NCBI RefSeq assembly: GCF_002441715.1
Contig: NZ_JXJX01000009.1
Span: 53,415 to 117,414 of the forward strand
Direction: 5' to 3'
From: Pseudolactococcus plantarum
Lineage (GTDB): Bacteria > Bacillota > Bacilli > Lactobacillales > Streptococcaceae
DNA: 64,000 nucleotides
Shown: positions 25,414 to 35,783 of the stretch, piece by piece
Numbering within the stretch: the stretch's first letter is position 1
How the letters are laid out: every line of letters starts with the position of its first letter
Notes under the pieces: generated by a model
Databases searched by the model: none
What the model saw: only the letters and a program-made list of their open reading frames with translations
Told to the model about the DNA's origin: nothing
Program-made: the position numbers and the translations under genes

Positions 25414-27861
25414 TTATTTAGTTGTCGCGACTTTCACACCACCTTCGATGCTTTCATCAAAAATAAATGAGCCATTTGAGGTGCGTTCCATTGCTTTAAG
25501 ATCCGGAAGGTTCACTTCAAATACGTGATCAGTTTGTGAAATTACTTGCAAGATTTCCATTTCGGTATCTGCTGTTTCAAATAAGTCTCCACCGTATAAG
25601 GTTTTAACAGTGCCAGACTGAAAGACACGATGTGGATTTTTTTTCAATTCTTTTAAGATTTGAAGTCCACGTCCTGCACGTGATTTAAGGGGGATATCCT
25701 TAAAATTAACACGTTTTAAAGCACCACGTTGTGTTAACACATAAAATGAATCTGTATTCGCAAAATAAGTAGCAACAACAAAATCATCATCTTTTAAGTT
25801 AATAGATTTAACACCTGCTGCTTTAAGGCCAACTACTGGTACATCCTCTATAGGAAAGCGCAGCGCATACCCGTTATGCGTGACCATCATAATATCCGAC
25901 CGCTCTGAAAACATCATCGATATCACTTGATCATCTGACTGTTTAAACTTAGCATATTGTAATGATTTTGAACGATATGTTCGCCATGGTTTCACGTCAC
26001 TTAATGCGATTTTCTTAATTAATCCAAACTTAGTACTAATCAGTAACGTTTTGGTTTCATCATCAAAATTATCTAAAATATGGGCAAATAAAATCGTTTC
26101 TTCTTGTCCAAAATTATTAACTAAAGAAGAGCAATGCGTCCCGATATCTTTCCACTTGACATCATCCAGTTCATGAATTGGTCGATAGATGACATTGCCG
26201 AGTGAGGTAAATAGCAGGATATGTTGCGTGGTTAGTGCATTTTGATAGAAAATTAACTGATCATCTTGACGTTTACCGAGCTCTTCTAATTTAGAAGCCC
26301 CAAAACTGCGTAGCGTTGTGCGTTTGACATATCCAGCACGTGTCACGCTGACTACTGTTTCTTCCTTAACAATTAAAGAAGCCGCTTCAACTTCTACAGT
26401 TTCAACCTCATCAACAAGGACACTTTTTCTTGGTTGAGCAAATTTCTTTCTAACATCACGTAACTCACGTTTCATGACATTATACATCGTTTTTTCATCA
26501 TTAATAATAGCAGATAAAACTAAAATCTTCTCTTTAAGCTCTGACTCTTCTTTTTGAAGTGTCACAACGTCTGTGTTGGTTAGGCGATAAAGTTGTAAGG
26601 TAACGATAGCTTCAGCTTGCAATTCACTAAAATCATAGGAAAGCATCAAGTTTTCTCTAGCGTCTGCCTTATTATCACTAGCACGAATCAAGGCAATGAC
26701 TTCATCTAAAATACTAAGTACGCGAATCAACCCTTCAACGATATGTAGGCGTTTTTCACTTTTATCACGATCAAAAACAGAGCGTGCACGGATAATGTCA
26801 CGTTTATGTTTAATATAGCTAGACAAAATAGCAATAATACCGACTTGTTGTGGTGTTGCATTATCGATTGCGACCATATTAAAATTATAGTTGACTTGAA
26901 GATCCGTATATTTAAGCAAGTAATTTAAGATAAGCTCAGCATCAGCATCTTTTTTAAGCTCTATGGCGATACGCAACCCATCTCGGTCAGACTCATCTCG
27001 TACTTCTGCGATACCTGCTACTTTAGCATTCACACGTACATCATCTATTCGCTTAACTAATGTCGCTTTGTTTAATTCATAAGGGATTTCTGTAACAACA
27101 ATTTGTTTTTTGCCACCTTTTAGCGCTTCGATCTCAGTTTTCGATCTAACAACGACCTTACCCTTACCGGTTTCATACGCTTTTTTAATCTCTGATTTAC
27201 CTTGGATGATCGCACCTGTCGGGAAATCTGGACCTGGTAGCAACGTCATCAAACGCTCAACTGTTGCATTCGGATGATCGATCATATAGATTGTTGCATC
27301 GATGACCTCACCTAAATTATGTGTTGGAATATCAGTCGCATAACCAGCTGAAATACCAGTAGATCCATTAACGAGTAAGTTTGGAAAACTAGCTGGTAAG
27401 ACTGTCGGCTCTTTTTCTGTATCATCAAAATTCCATGCAAACGGCACAGTCTGCTTGTCGATATCTTGTAAGAGATACGTCGATAACTCAGATAAACGGG
27501 CCTCAGTATAACGCATGGCTGCTGGTGGATCACCATCCATAGAACCGTTATTACCATGCATTTCAACGAGGACTTGCCCCATTTTCCAGTCTTGGGATAA
27601 TCTAACCATGGCATCATAAATAGAACTATCCCCATGTGGATGATAGTTACCCATGATATTACCAACTGATTTAGCCGATTTACGATACCCTTTATCAAAG
27701 GTATTGCCATCTTTATTCATCGAATAAAGAATACGACGTTGGACTGGTTTTAGACCATCACGAATATCAGGCAGTGCCCGTTCTTGGATGATATATTTTG
27801 AATAGCGACCAAATCGATCACCCATTATCTCTTCTAAAGAGAGTTTTTGTACATTACTCAT
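25414..27861 (-). CDS. parC: DNA topoisomerase IV subunit A
   Basis: An 815-residue type IIA topoisomerase subunit that cuts DNA and decatenates daughter chromosomes with ParE. The N-terminal breakage-reunion domain carries the quinolone-determining segment HPHGDSSIYDAMVRLSQ and the active-site Tyr in [10 protein letters not shown]. The C-terminal beta-pinwheel blades are present. The Ser and Asp of the resistance segment are the usual susceptible residues. It is distinguished from GyrA by lacking a GyrA-box and by the nearby parE. Unusually, ktrA and ktrB lie between it and parE; ktrA ends 24 bases upstream. Confidence 0.95.
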   Translation of the reverse strand: MSNVQKLSLEEIMGDRFGRYSKYIIQERALPDIRDGLKPVQRRILYSMNKDGNTFDKGYRKSAKSVGNIMGNYHPHGDSSIYDAMVRLSQDWKMGQVLVEMHGNNGSMDGDPPAAMRYTEARLSELSTYLLQDIDKQTVPFAWNFDDTEKEPTVLPASFPNLLVNGSTGISAGYATDIPTHNLGEVIDATIYMIDHPNATVERLMTLLPGPDFPTGAIIQGKSEIKKAYETGKGKVVVRSKTEIEALKGGKKQIVVTEIPYELNKATLVKRIDDVRVNAKVAGIAEVRDESDRDGLRIAIELKKDADAELILNYLLKYTDLQVNYNFNMVAIDNATPQQVGIIAILSSYIKHKRDIIRARSVFDRDKSEKRLHIVEGLIRVLSILDEVIALIRASDNKADARENLMLSYDFSELQAEAIVTLQLYRLTNTDVVTLQKEESELKEKILVLSAIINDEKTMYNVMKRELRDVRKKFAQPRKSVLVDEVETVEVEAASLIVKEETVVSVTRAGYVKRTTLRSFGASKLEELGKRQDDQLIFYQNALTTQHILLFTSLGNVIYRPIHELDDVKWKDIGTHCSSLVNNFGQEETILFAHILDNFDDETKTLLISTKFGLIKKIALSDVKPWRTYRSKSLQYAKFKQSDDQVISMMFSERSDIMMVTHNGYALRFPIEDVPVVGLKAAGVKSINLKDDDFVVATYFANTDSFYVLTQRGALKRVNFKDIPLKSRAGRGLQILKELKKNPHRVFQSGTVKTLYGGDLFETADTEMEILQVISQTDHVFEVNLPDLKAMERTSNGSFIFDESIEGGVKVATTK

Positions 27862-27885
27862 AGATTATCTAATTTCTTCTTTTTT

Positions 27886-28539
27886 TTATATGATTTCTGA
27901 GAATTTTTCTATATCTTTTTTATTACCGACAACATAAAGAACATCATTTATCTCAATAATTGTATCATGTTTACCGATACCTGCCGTCCCATCTTGTTTT
28001 TTGATAAAGGCGACGTTTACCTGATAATCTTGGGTTACATTGGCCTGATATAAAGTCAAGCCGTTAAACTTTGGATTTTTTACCACTATTTTTGCAAATG
28101 AATAATCATCTGATAGATCAAGATATTCCGCTACATCAGGATGTATCAACGTATCTGCCACACGATTACCTGCATCTTTTTCAGGTTCAATAATTTTATT
28201 GGCACCGATCTTGGTTAAGACTTTAATTTGTACATCTGTCGTTGCTTTTGCAACGACATTTTTAGCACCACTCTCAACAACAATCATGGTCGTTAAAATA
28301 CTAGCTTGTACATCTCGACCAATCGCAATGATGACACCATCAAATTTATCAATCTCGATATTTTGCAAGACACGCTCATCTGTTGCATCAGCAATCATGA
28401 CGTGAGTTGCGATATCTTTGTGATTATCAATCTTTTTAGCATCTGTATCAATCGCCACAACTTCATGACCATTGTTAATCAAACTTTTTAAGACGCTCGA
28501 GCCAAAACGGCCAAGGCCAATCACGCAAAAACTTTTCAT
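27886..28539 (-). CDS. ktrA: KtrA potassium uptake regulatory subunit
   Basis: A 217-residue cytosolic RCK protein that forms a ring on the KtrB channel and gates it by nucleotide binding. The N-terminal Rossmann fold starts CVIGLGRFGSSVLKSL with the acidic residue at VVAIDTD; a C-terminal RCK_C domain follows (about 135-217). Its neighbour ktrB supplies the membrane subunit, 45 bases upstream. Its own ribosome binding site is weak (GAAAGATG). It lies in the run parE-ktrB-ktrA-parC. Confidence 0.92.
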   Translation of the reverse strand: MKSFCVIGLGRFGSSVLKSLINNGHEVVAIDTDAKKIDNHKDIATHVMIADATDERVLQNIEIDKFDGVIIAIGRDVQASILTTMIVVESGAKNVVAKATTDVQIKVLTKIGANKIIEPEKDAGNRVADTLIHPDVAEYLDLSDDYSFAKIVVKNPKFNGLTLYQANVTQDYQVNVAFIKKQDGTAGIGKHDTIIEINDVLYVVGNKKDIEKFSEII

Positions 28540-28584
28540 AAGTCATCTTTCTATTTTATGATAAAAGTGGCATCTACCGATCAC

Positions 28585-29925
28585 CTAACCGACAACAATC
28601 TCTTCATCTGGATACTGAATCAAGGTTTCATCTACTTTACTATGACTACTGACAGCATAAATCACGGTCATGATACCAATACGACCGATAAACATCAAAA
28701 TCATGATGGTTATTTTACCGACTACTGTTAGATGAGGGGTCAAACCTAGTGATAGGCCGACAGTTGCGAGTGCTGATATCACCTCAAAGAAAACATACTC
28801 TATTCCATTATTTTCAGGCAAGTGTTCTGTCACAAGTAAAATGAAAGAAGAGATAAAGATAATGCCTAGGTAAATAAAGACAACCTCATAGACTCTACTA
28901 ATCGTCCGAAACGGTATCCGTCTTTCATGGTAAATCGTATGCTGACGATTTGAAAAAATCGCCTTGATATTGATCAATAAGATCCCAAAAGTTGTCGTTT
29001 TTACACCACCAGCTGTCGAGCCTGAAGTCCCACCAACAAACATCAAAAACATCGTTAAGACAAGACTGGCATAGCTTGTGGCATTATAGTTGTTAAAGGT
29101 AAACCCACCGGAACGAGGCGTAATACTTAAGAAAAAGTTTTGCGCCAAAAAGGTGCCGATGTGCCCGTTAAATGACCTGTAATTTAGGATGCAATACAAG
29201 ACTGTGCCTGATACAACTAATATCGCTGTCATAGTCAAAGCTAAACGTGAATGCAAAGTAATTTTCTTGATCGTTTTATAATTGAGTAAGTCAAACCACA
29301 CGATAAATCCAAATGACCCTGATAGAATCAGTAAACTCATGACAACTAGCACATAAGGATTATCTCTAAATTGAAACAAAGATGTTTCAAACAAATCAAA
29401 CCCTGCATTTGAATGTGCTGATACAGCATGAAATATACTAAACCAAACACCCTTTTGCCAGCCAAATCTAGGTACAAAATCAAGACTAAGCAATAAAGCG
29501 CCGATAAATTGGGTAATTAACGACAGTTTAATAATCGATTTAACCAGATCAACTCCACCGTTGATGGTCGTAAAATTATAAGCATCCCGAATCATCATTT
29601 TTGATTTAAAGGAAGGATGTTGCCCCGTCATGTTGAGTAAGAGGACTAAAAAACTCATAAAGCCAAGGCCACCCACTTCAACCATGATTAAGATGATAAC
29701 TTGCCCAAATGTATTCCAGTGATCAGCTGTATTGACAACAGCAAGTCCTGTAACACAAGTTGCGGATACTGCCATAAATAAACTGTCTAAGTAAGAGGTT
29801 GCTTGACCATTTTGATCTGAAATAGGGAGTGCCAAACAGACTGAACCTATCAAAATAACGGTTAAAAAAACGGTAATGATAATCTGTGGCGGTTTCATGG
29901 TTTTAATAAACTGAGGTATGAACAT
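28585..29925 (-). CDS. ktrB: KtrB/TrkH-type potassium transporter
   Basis: A 446-residue membrane subunit of a sodium-linked potassium uptake system. It has four repeated M1-P-M2 units; the pore-loop glycines are seen at TCVTGLAVVNT, HSNAGFDLF, GGTSGSTAGG and ATVGLSLG. The length fits KtrB better than the longer TrkH. The start ATG lies only 4 bases after the parE stop, so it is probably co-transcribed with parE and may be translationally coupled, since no strong ribosome binding site is present. Confidence 0.93.
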   Translation of the reverse strand: MFIPQFIKTMKPPQIIITVFLTVILIGSVCLALPISDQNGQATSYLDSLFMAVSATCVTGLAVVNTADHWNTFGQVIILIMVEVGGLGFMSFLVLLLNMTGQHPSFKSKMMIRDAYNFTTINGGVDLVKSIIKLSLITQFIGALLLSLDFVPRFGWQKGVWFSIFHAVSAHSNAGFDLFETSLFQFRDNPYVLVVMSLLILSGSFGFIVWFDLLNYKTIKKITLHSRLALTMTAILVVSGTVLYCILNYRSFNGHIGTFLAQNFFLSITPRSGGFTFNNYNATSYASLVLTMFLMFVGGTSGSTAGGVKTTTFGILLINIKAIFSNRQHTIYHERRIPFRTISRVYEVVFIYLGIIFISSFILLVTEHLPENNGIEYVFFEVISALATVGLSLGLTPHLTVVGKITIMILMFIGRIGIMTVIYAVSSHSKVDETLIQYPDEEIVVG

Positions 29926-29929
29926 CTGC

Positions 29930-31882
29930 TTACATCACTTCACTTTTTTCTTCAAGGGTAAATTCGACGTTATTTTCGATCCATTTACGACGTGGTTCTA
30001 CTTTATCTCCCATGAGGACTGAGACACGTTTTTCAGCTTGCGCGACATCATCCAGTGTGACTTGAATCAAAGTTCTTGTCTCAGGATTCATGGTTGTTTC
30101 CCATAGTTGGTCAGCGTTCATCTCACCTAGACCTTTATAACGTTGTAAGATAGCACCTTTACCAAAGTCTTTACGAAGTTCTGTCAATTCACCATCAGTC
30201 CAAGCGTATGCGATTTTTTCTGACTTTCCTTTGCCTTGACTCATTTTGTATAAAGGAGGCAGCGCGATATAAACATGACCTGCTTCAACAAGTGGTTTCA
30301 TATATCGGTAAAAGAACGTTAATAATAAGGTCTGGATATGCGCACCATCAGTATCAGCATCGGTCATAATGATCACTTTATCATAATTAATATCAGAGAT
30401 GGCAAAGTCTGCACCGACACCAGCCCCAATCGTATAAATCATCGTATTAATCTCTTCATTTTTGAGAATATCAGCCATTTTGGCCTTCTCAGTATTGATG
30501 ACTTTACCTCTGAGTGGTAGGATGGCTTGAAACTTCCGATCGCGACCTTGTTTCGCAGACCCACCGGCAGAATCTCCTTCGACCAAATAAATTTCATTCT
30601 TGGCAGGATTTTTACCTTGTGCAGGAGTCAACTTCCCAGATAAAAGGCCTTTATCTTTCTTGCCTTTTTTACCAGTTCTTGCATCATCACGCGCTTTCCT
30701 AGCAGCTTCTCGTGCATCACGTGCTTTGATTGCTTTACGAATCAAGTTTTGAGACAACTCAGCATTTTCCATCAAGAAAAATGCTAATTTGTCACTCACA
30801 ATACTATCTACAATTGGTCTTGCTTTAGGACTCCCTAGCTTATCTTTGGTTTGTCCTTCAAACTGTAGATGCTCTTCAGGGACAAGGACTGATAAGATAG
30901 CTGTCAGACCTTCTCTATAGTCAGAGCCTTCTAAATTCTTATCTTTTTCTTTAAGTAAACCCGTTTTTCTGGCATACTCATTCATCGACTTGGTAATGGC
31001 TTGCTTGAGACCTGCTTCGTGTGTCCCACCATCTTTAGTCTTGACGTTATTGACAAAACTTAAAATATTATCTGAGTAACCATCATTGTACTGGATGGCA
31101 ACTTCAACTTGAAAGCTTTCAGCTTCTCCTGAAAAATACATGACAGGCGTTAGTGTGTCTTTATCTTCATTTAGGTAAGACACAAAATCCTGTACACCAT
31201 TTTCATAATGAAAACTTGCCGTTTCAGGAGCACCATCTACTTCATGGCGTTCATCAGTTAAGCGCATGGTCACATTAGGCAATAAAAATGCTGACTCATT
31301 TAAACGATCAAAAATTGTACTATATTTAAAGTCTGTCGTTGAAAAAATAGCTGGATCTGGCATGAAATGAACTTTTGTACCAGTTTGAGACTTAGGTGCT
31401 TTGCCCACTTTTTCAAGCGTCGTAACAGGTTTTCCACCATTTTCAAAACGTTGGCGATAGACTGCACCATCTCGTGTGATTTCCACTTCGAGATAACTTG
31501 ATAGGGCGTTTACGACAGAAGAGCCCACACCGTGTAGACCACCTGATGTTTTATAGCCACCCTGACCAAATTTACCACCCGCATGGAGCACTGTAAAGAT
31601 AACTTCAACTGTTGGAATACCTGTAGCATGTGTCCCTACTGGCATACCTCGACCACTATCAGAAACAGTTAGTGACCCGTCTTTATGAATCGTCACTGCA
31701 ATTTGGTCACCAAATCCTGATAAGGCTTCATCTACCGCATTATCTACTATTTCCCAAACTAAGTGATGCAGACCTATCCCATCAGTTGATCCGATATACA
31801 TCCCCGGACGTTTCCTGACAGCATCAAGTCCTTCTAATACCTGAATTGCATCATCATTATAATTATTAATCGTTATTGTCAA
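29930..31882 (-). CDS. parE: DNA topoisomerase IV subunit B
   Basis: A 650-residue ATPase subunit of topoisomerase IV. The GHKL fold has EIVDNAVDEAL and the glycine-rich lid GGLHGVGSSVVNAL; the transducer domain follows; the TOPRIM domain has EGDSAGGSA near 437 and DADTDGAHI. The start is TTG at 31882 with AAAGGA 9 bases upstream. It is the first gene of the apparent parE-ktrB-ktrA-parC transcript. Confidence 0.96.
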   Translation of the reverse strand: MTITINNYNDDAIQVLEGLDAVRKRPGMYIGSTDGIGLHHLVWEIVDNAVDEALSGFGDQIAVTIHKDGSLTVSDSGRGMPVGTHATGIPTVEVIFTVLHAGGKFGQGGYKTSGGLHGVGSSVVNALSSYLEVEITRDGAVYRQRFENGGKPVTTLEKVGKAPKSQTGTKVHFMPDPAIFSTTDFKYSTIFDRLNESAFLLPNVTMRLTDERHEVDGAPETASFHYENGVQDFVSYLNEDKDTLTPVMYFSGEAESFQVEVAIQYNDGYSDNILSFVNNVKTKDGGTHEAGLKQAITKSMNEYARKTGLLKEKDKNLEGSDYREGLTAILSVLVPEEHLQFEGQTKDKLGSPKARPIVDSIVSDKLAFFLMENAELSQNLIRKAIKARDAREAARKARDDARTGKKGKKDKGLLSGKLTPAQGKNPAKNEIYLVEGDSAGGSAKQGRDRKFQAILPLRGKVINTEKAKMADILKNEEINTMIYTIGAGVGADFAISDINYDKVIIMTDADTDGAHIQTLLLTFFYRYMKPLVEAGHVYIALPPLYKMSQGKGKSEKIAYAWTDGELTELRKDFGKGAILQRYKGLGEMNADQLWETTMNPETRTLIQVTLDDVAQAEKRVSVLMGDKVEPRRKWIENNVEFTLEEKSEVM

Positions 31883-31977
31883 TTTATTTTTTCCTTTGGA
31901 AATACATTATGGGCAACCTGTCGCATGACTATCTGTCGATCTGTCACAACAAGCTGTTTTCAAATGCCCTATACTAT

Positions 31978-32006
31978 AGAATACCTTATTTTTTTATTTT
32001 TGGCAA
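31978..32006 (-). promoter_or_regulatory. parE promoter
   Basis: TTGCCA, 17 bases, TATTCT on the minus strand about 96 bases upstream of the parE start. The leader contains GACAG repeated three times at short spacing (31923-31946). Confidence 0.55.
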
Positions 32007-32166
32007 AAAACTTAGGTGTCTAAACATTCAAACTATATCTAGTTCTATGGCTTAGCCTATACCCTTTCAAGACAATGTACAAACTCGGGTTTATCACCCA
32101 ACTCTTTCGTTATCATTCGCTCAAACGATTCCAGATTTATTTACTGAGTATCAAACCAGTTCACAA

Positions 32167-32207
32167 GTAAAACCAAGCAACCTTAAGTCACTTGGTTTCA
32201 CTTTTTT
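32167..32207 (+). terminator. strong hairpin after topA with T-tract on the plus strand
   Basis: GTAAAACCAAG pairs with CTTGGTTTCAC across a 13-base loop and is followed by TTTTTT on the plus strand only. It lies between the topA stop and the parE promoter region. It may end topA transcription weakly in the minus direction, or mark a lost plus-strand gene. The rest of 31883-32270 holds the parE promoter and leader and no convincing gene. Confidence 0.55.
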
Positions 32208-32270
32208 ATATAGACTAGTTAGGGATAGCGCAAGCATCATCTATTATCTCTTACGTCGTCAACGGCATGA

Positions 32271-34427
32271 TTACTTAATTTTTTCTTCCTCATAATCACC
32301 GTTACTACAAACGACTTGTTTACCGCCACCACGAACTTTCTTTTCGACCAAGTACTGACCACATTTAGGACAGTCACGACCGATTGGTTTATCCCATGAG
32401 GTGAACTCACAATCAGGGTAGCAGGCACAACCGTAGAAAATACGATTACGTTTAGATTTACGTTCGATGACTTGCCCTTTTTTACAAATCGGACAAACAA
32501 TCCCTAATTCTTTGACAATGGCTTTCGTATTGCGACAGTCTGGGAAATTACTACAAGCATAAAACTTTCCGTATTTCCCAAGTTTTATCACCATTGGGTG
32601 ACCACACAGATCGCAATCAAATCCAGCAGGTTCATCTTTGATCTGTATCTTTTCTATCTCAGTTTCTGCTTTTTCTAATTCATGCGCAAACGGTTGATAG
32701 AAGGCATCTACAACTTTGACCCACTCACGCTGCCCTTTCTCCACATCGTCCAATGACTGCTCCATCTCGACTGTAAAAGCGGTATTGACGATATTAGGGA
32801 AAAATTCTACAACCATGTTGTTGACGATTTCGCCAAGCTCTGTAGGCTCAAACCGTTTGGCAGCAAGTTTCACATAATATCTACGTTGGATGGTCTCTAA
32901 AGTAGGTGCATAAGTAGACGGACGCCCTACACCAATCTCTTCAAGTGTCTTGATGAGAGTCGCTTCACTATAACGCGCTGGGGGTTGTGTGAAATGCTGC
33001 TCTGGTTTAATCGTATCTTTCTTAACGATATCACCCTCAGCCATCTCTGGTAATATTTTGTTCTTATCAGCATCATTATAGACAGCCATATACCCGTCAA
33101 ATTTAACCTGTGAGCCATTAGCTGTGAACATCACACCATTTTGAGAAAGTGACACTTTTACCGTATCAAATACAGCTGGTGTCATTTGACTGGCAACAAA
33201 TCTATTCCAAATTAAGCGATAGAGTTTGAGTTGATCCTTGTCGAGATACTTAGCGATACTCTCAGGTGTATGCAAGACATTTGAAGGACGAATCGCTTCA
33301 TGGGCATCTTGAGCGCCAGCAACATTTTTTATTTTACTGCCATGTTTACTGTATTTTTCACCATATGTATCCACTATATAGCTAGCTGCAGCTGCTTGTG
33401 CCACTGGTGAGATACGTGTTGAGTCTGTTCTCATATAGGTGATTAACCCTTGGTGACCGTTAGGGCCCAAAGTAATGCCTTCATATAGCTGTTGTGCTAC
33501 TGACATCGTTTTTCTAGCTCTAAAATTTAGTTTATTAACTGAATCTTGTTGCAAAGATGAGGTTGTATAAGGCAGTGGTGCATTACGACGTCTTTCCTTT
33601 TTATCCACTTTATCAACCGTAAAGTCATCAGAAGTTAGGCGCTCCATCACGGCTATAACATCAGAATTTTGATGCAGTTTTTTCTTCTTACCATCAACAC
33701 CATAAAAACTACCTGGGAATTTTTTGGTTCCTTTTTTAAAGTTACCATCTATCGTCCAGTATTCTTCAGGGATAAAGGAATCGATCTCATGTTCACGATC
33801 GATAATGAGTTTGAGTGCAATAGATTGCACACGTCCTGCTGACAAGCCTTTTTTAATTTTTTTCCAAAGAATCGGTGAAATGGAATAGCCAACTAAACGA
33901 TCTAAGATACGTCTTGCTTGCTGCGCGTCTACTAAGTCCAAATCAATCGATCTAGGCTCTTTAAACGCATCTTTTACAGCGTCTTTTGTAATTTCATTAA
34001 AAACAACTCGGTTCTTTTCATGTACGTCTAGCCCTAAAATATGTGCTAAATGCCAAGCAATCGCTTCTCCTTCTCTATCCGGGTCACTTGCCAGATAGAT
34101 AGCTTTAGCATGTTTCGCCTCTTTTTTTAAGGCGTTTATTAAGGGCCCCTTACCTCTAATATTAATATACTGAGGCTCGTAATTATTTTCAATATCAACA
34201 GACATGGTTGATTTTTTCAAATCACGTATATGACCAACAGACGCAACTACCTTATAGTTGCGACCTAAATATTTTTCGATTGTCTTAGCTTTGGCTGGTG
34301 ATTCAACTATGACAAGATTTTTTTTATTTTTTGCAGCTGTCTTTTTTTTAGCTGGTTTTTTAGCTGTCGTTTTCTTTTTAGCTGTCGATTTTGTAGCCGT
34401 TTTTTTTGTTGCAGTTGTTGCGACCAT
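32271..34427 (-). CDS. topA: DNA topoisomerase I
   Basis: A 718-residue type IA topoisomerase that relaxes negative supercoils. The TOPRIM domain starts [17 protein letters not shown] and has [12 protein letters not shown]; the active-site Tyr is in [10 protein letters not shown]. Three C-terminal zinc-ribbon-like units begin CDLCGHP, CPICKKG and CPKCGQ; the last lacks its full second Cys pair. The first 35 residues are an Ala/Thr/Lys-rich tail resembling histone-H1-like basic tails. A near-consensus promoter precedes the gene. Confidence 0.96.
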   Translation of the reverse strand: MVATTATKKTATKSTAKKKTTAKKPAKKKTAAKNKKNLVIVESPAKAKTIEKYLGRNYKVVASVGHIRDLKKSTMSVDIENNYEPQYINIRGKGPLINALKKEAKHAKAIYLASDPDREGEAIAWHLAHILGLDVHEKNRVVFNEITKDAVKDAFKEPRSIDLDLVDAQQARRILDRLVGYSISPILWKKIKKGLSAGRVQSIALKLIIDREHEIDSFIPEEYWTIDGNFKKGTKKFPGSFYGVDGKKKKLHQNSDVIAVMERLTSDDFTVDKVDKKERRRNAPLPYTTSSLQQDSVNKLNFRARKTMSVAQQLYEGITLGPNGHQGLITYMRTDSTRISPVAQAAAASYIVDTYGEKYSKHGSKIKNVAGAQDAHEAIRPSNVLHTPESIAKYLDKDQLKLYRLIWNRFVASQMTPAVFDTVKVSLSQNGVMFTANGSQVKFDGYMAVYNDADKNKILPEMAEGDIVKKDTIKPEQHFTQPPARYSEATLIKTLEEIGVGRPSTYAPTLETIQRRYYVKLAAKRFEPTELGEIVNNMVVEFFPNIVNTAFTVEMEQSLDDVEKGQREWVKVVDAFYQPFAHELEKAETEIEKIQIKDEPAGFDCDLCGHPMVIKLGKYGKFYACSNFPDCRNTKAIVKELGIVCPICKKGQVIERKSKRNRIFYGCACYPDCEFTSWDKPIGRDCPKCGQYLVEKKVRGGGKQVVCSNGDYEEEKIK

Positions 34428-34461
34428 TGGGACCCAACTTTCTATAATGTATTATCAACCC

Positions 34462-34490
34462 ATAATAACGGCTTTTGATAGGATTGTCAA
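34462..34490 (-). promoter_or_regulatory. topA promoter
   Basis: TTGACA, exactly 17 bases, then TATTAT on the minus strand, 34 bases before the topA start. Confidence 0.8.
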
Positions 34491-34542
34491 GAAATAAAAC
34501 TATGAGTGCTTTTCTTATAGGAGAAACAGTTAAGAATTAACT

Positions 34543-34575
34543 AATAAAAAACAACCCTAAATGCTTAGGATTGTT
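34543..34575 (-). terminator. lrgB terminator
   Basis: AACAATCCTAA-GCAT-TTAGGGTTGTT followed by TTTTATT on the minus strand, about 40 bases after lrgB. Confidence 0.92.
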
Positions 34576-34613
34576 GGCTTGATACCTGTTTTTTAGTGGC
34601 ATTTTTACTAACC

Positions 34614-35309
34614 TTATTTAAGAATGATAGCGGCAATAATTGGACTGACAATCACATAGACAATCCCTGTGACACCGATAGATAATCCTGCCATTGCACC
34701 TTCTATCTGACCAATCTGCATGGCTGCACCAGTTCCTATCGCGTGCCCTGTCCCACCTAGTGCAACACCTTTGGCGACACGATCTTTTATACCAAATAAG
34801 TCTAGCAATACAGGACCAATGACTGAGCTGATAATACCAGTTAAGACAACAACCACTAATGTCACTGTTGCCATCCCACCCATCTTACTGGTGATACCAA
34901 TAGCCATGGCAGTCGTTACTGACTTAGAGAATAAACTGATAGCAAGAAAATAATGCATACCAAATAGTTTTGCTAATATCGCTGTTAAGGTTGTATTTAC
35001 GATAGCACCAATGATGACACCAGATAAAATACTCTTATAATGGAATTTCATTAACTTAAAGGCCTGATACAACGGAATACCTAGAGCGACTGTAGACGGA
35101 ATAATCAAGGTATTTAGATAAGATCCCCCTACATAATACGCTTTATATGAAATTCCTGTTAATTTTAAGAAGATGATGACCATAATTACCGCAATTAACA
35201 AAGGATTTGTGGCTGGTGTTGTCCATTTTCGGTGAATTTGTGCTGCGATAAAATAAGCAAAGATTGTAAGTGTTAACCCAAATAGTGGGTTTGAGAAGAC
35301 TTCTTTCAT
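34614..35309 (-). CDS. lrgB: LrgB-family antiholin-like membrane protein
   Basis: A 231-residue protein with about six transmembrane helices and the conserved LrgB core ALGGTGHAIGTGAAMQIG near 190. LrgB acts with LrgA; the pair has been linked to autolysis control and, in several streptococci and bacilli, to pyruvate transport. The start overlaps the lrgA stop by 4 bases. The genome-specific function cannot be chosen between these roles from sequence. Confidence 0.93.
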   Translation of the reverse strand: MKEVFSNPLFGLTLTIFAYFIAAQIHRKWTTPATNPLLIAVIMVIIFLKLTGISYKAYYVGGSYLNTLIIPSTVALGIPLYQAFKLMKFHYKSILSGVIIGAIVNTTLTAILAKLFGMHYFLAISLFSKSVTTAMAIGITSKMGGMATVTLVVVVLTGIISSVIGPVLLDLFGIKDRVAKGVALGGTGHAIGTGAAMQIGQIEGAMAGLSIGVTGIVYVIVSPIIAAIILK

Positions 35310-35668
35310 TTTTTAAAATCCCCCTCAAAACGACGTTTAACAAACTGAGTCACAAACCCAATCACTGCGATATTGACCACAATAGCAACTAAAAATATCA
35401 CTGTAATTTGCCACCAGTATTTTGAAATAGAGTTCCAATGACTCATGATCCCTACACCAGCTGGTAAAAAGAGAATCGTCATATTCTCAATTAAGAATTG
35501 ACCTGCATCATAAATTTGACGTAATCGAATCCACTTGAACTTTAAACATATAAACAATAAGACCATCCCGATAATCGAGCCTGGAACTGGCAGGTTTAAT
35601 CCTGTCGATAAAAATTCTCCGACTATCGAAAATAGGAGAATGTACATAAACTGAAAATAAATTTTCAT
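35306..35668 (-). CDS. lrgA: CidA/LrgA-family holin-like protein
   Basis: A 120-residue protein with four predicted transmembrane helices and the family signature LPVPGSIIGMVLLF near residue 28. It is the first gene of lrgAB, with a TATAAT box about 35 bases upstream (near 35705). No LytTR-type regulator gene lies nearby, although such two-component systems often control this operon. Confidence 0.93.
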   Translation of the reverse strand: MKIYFQFMYILLFSIVGEFLSTGLNLPVPGSIIGMVLLFICLKFKWIRLRQIYDAGQFLIENMTILFLPAGVGIMSHWNSISKYWWQITVIFLVAIVVNIAVIGFVTQFVKRRFEGDFKK

Positions 35669-35731
35669 TTAAATGCTGCGACCTTTCTAATCAATACTTA
35701 TATTATAATCCTTTTTTCTGAAAATTACAGG

Positions 35732-35770
35732 AAAAAGTGATACTTTTTACAAATGAAAAAATATCACTTT
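35732..35770 (-). terminator. terminator of the CapA-like gene
   Basis: AAAGTGATA pairs with TATCACTTT across a 19-base loop, followed by TTCC on the minus strand, between the CapA-like gene and lrgA. Mediocre T-tract. Confidence 0.65.
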
Positions 35771-35783
35771 AATCCGTTTATAT

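Noticed and set aside
32092..32169. A 31-codon plus-strand frame before the orphan hairpin
   Set aside because: It has no ribosome binding site and no recognisable product; chance is the simpler reading.
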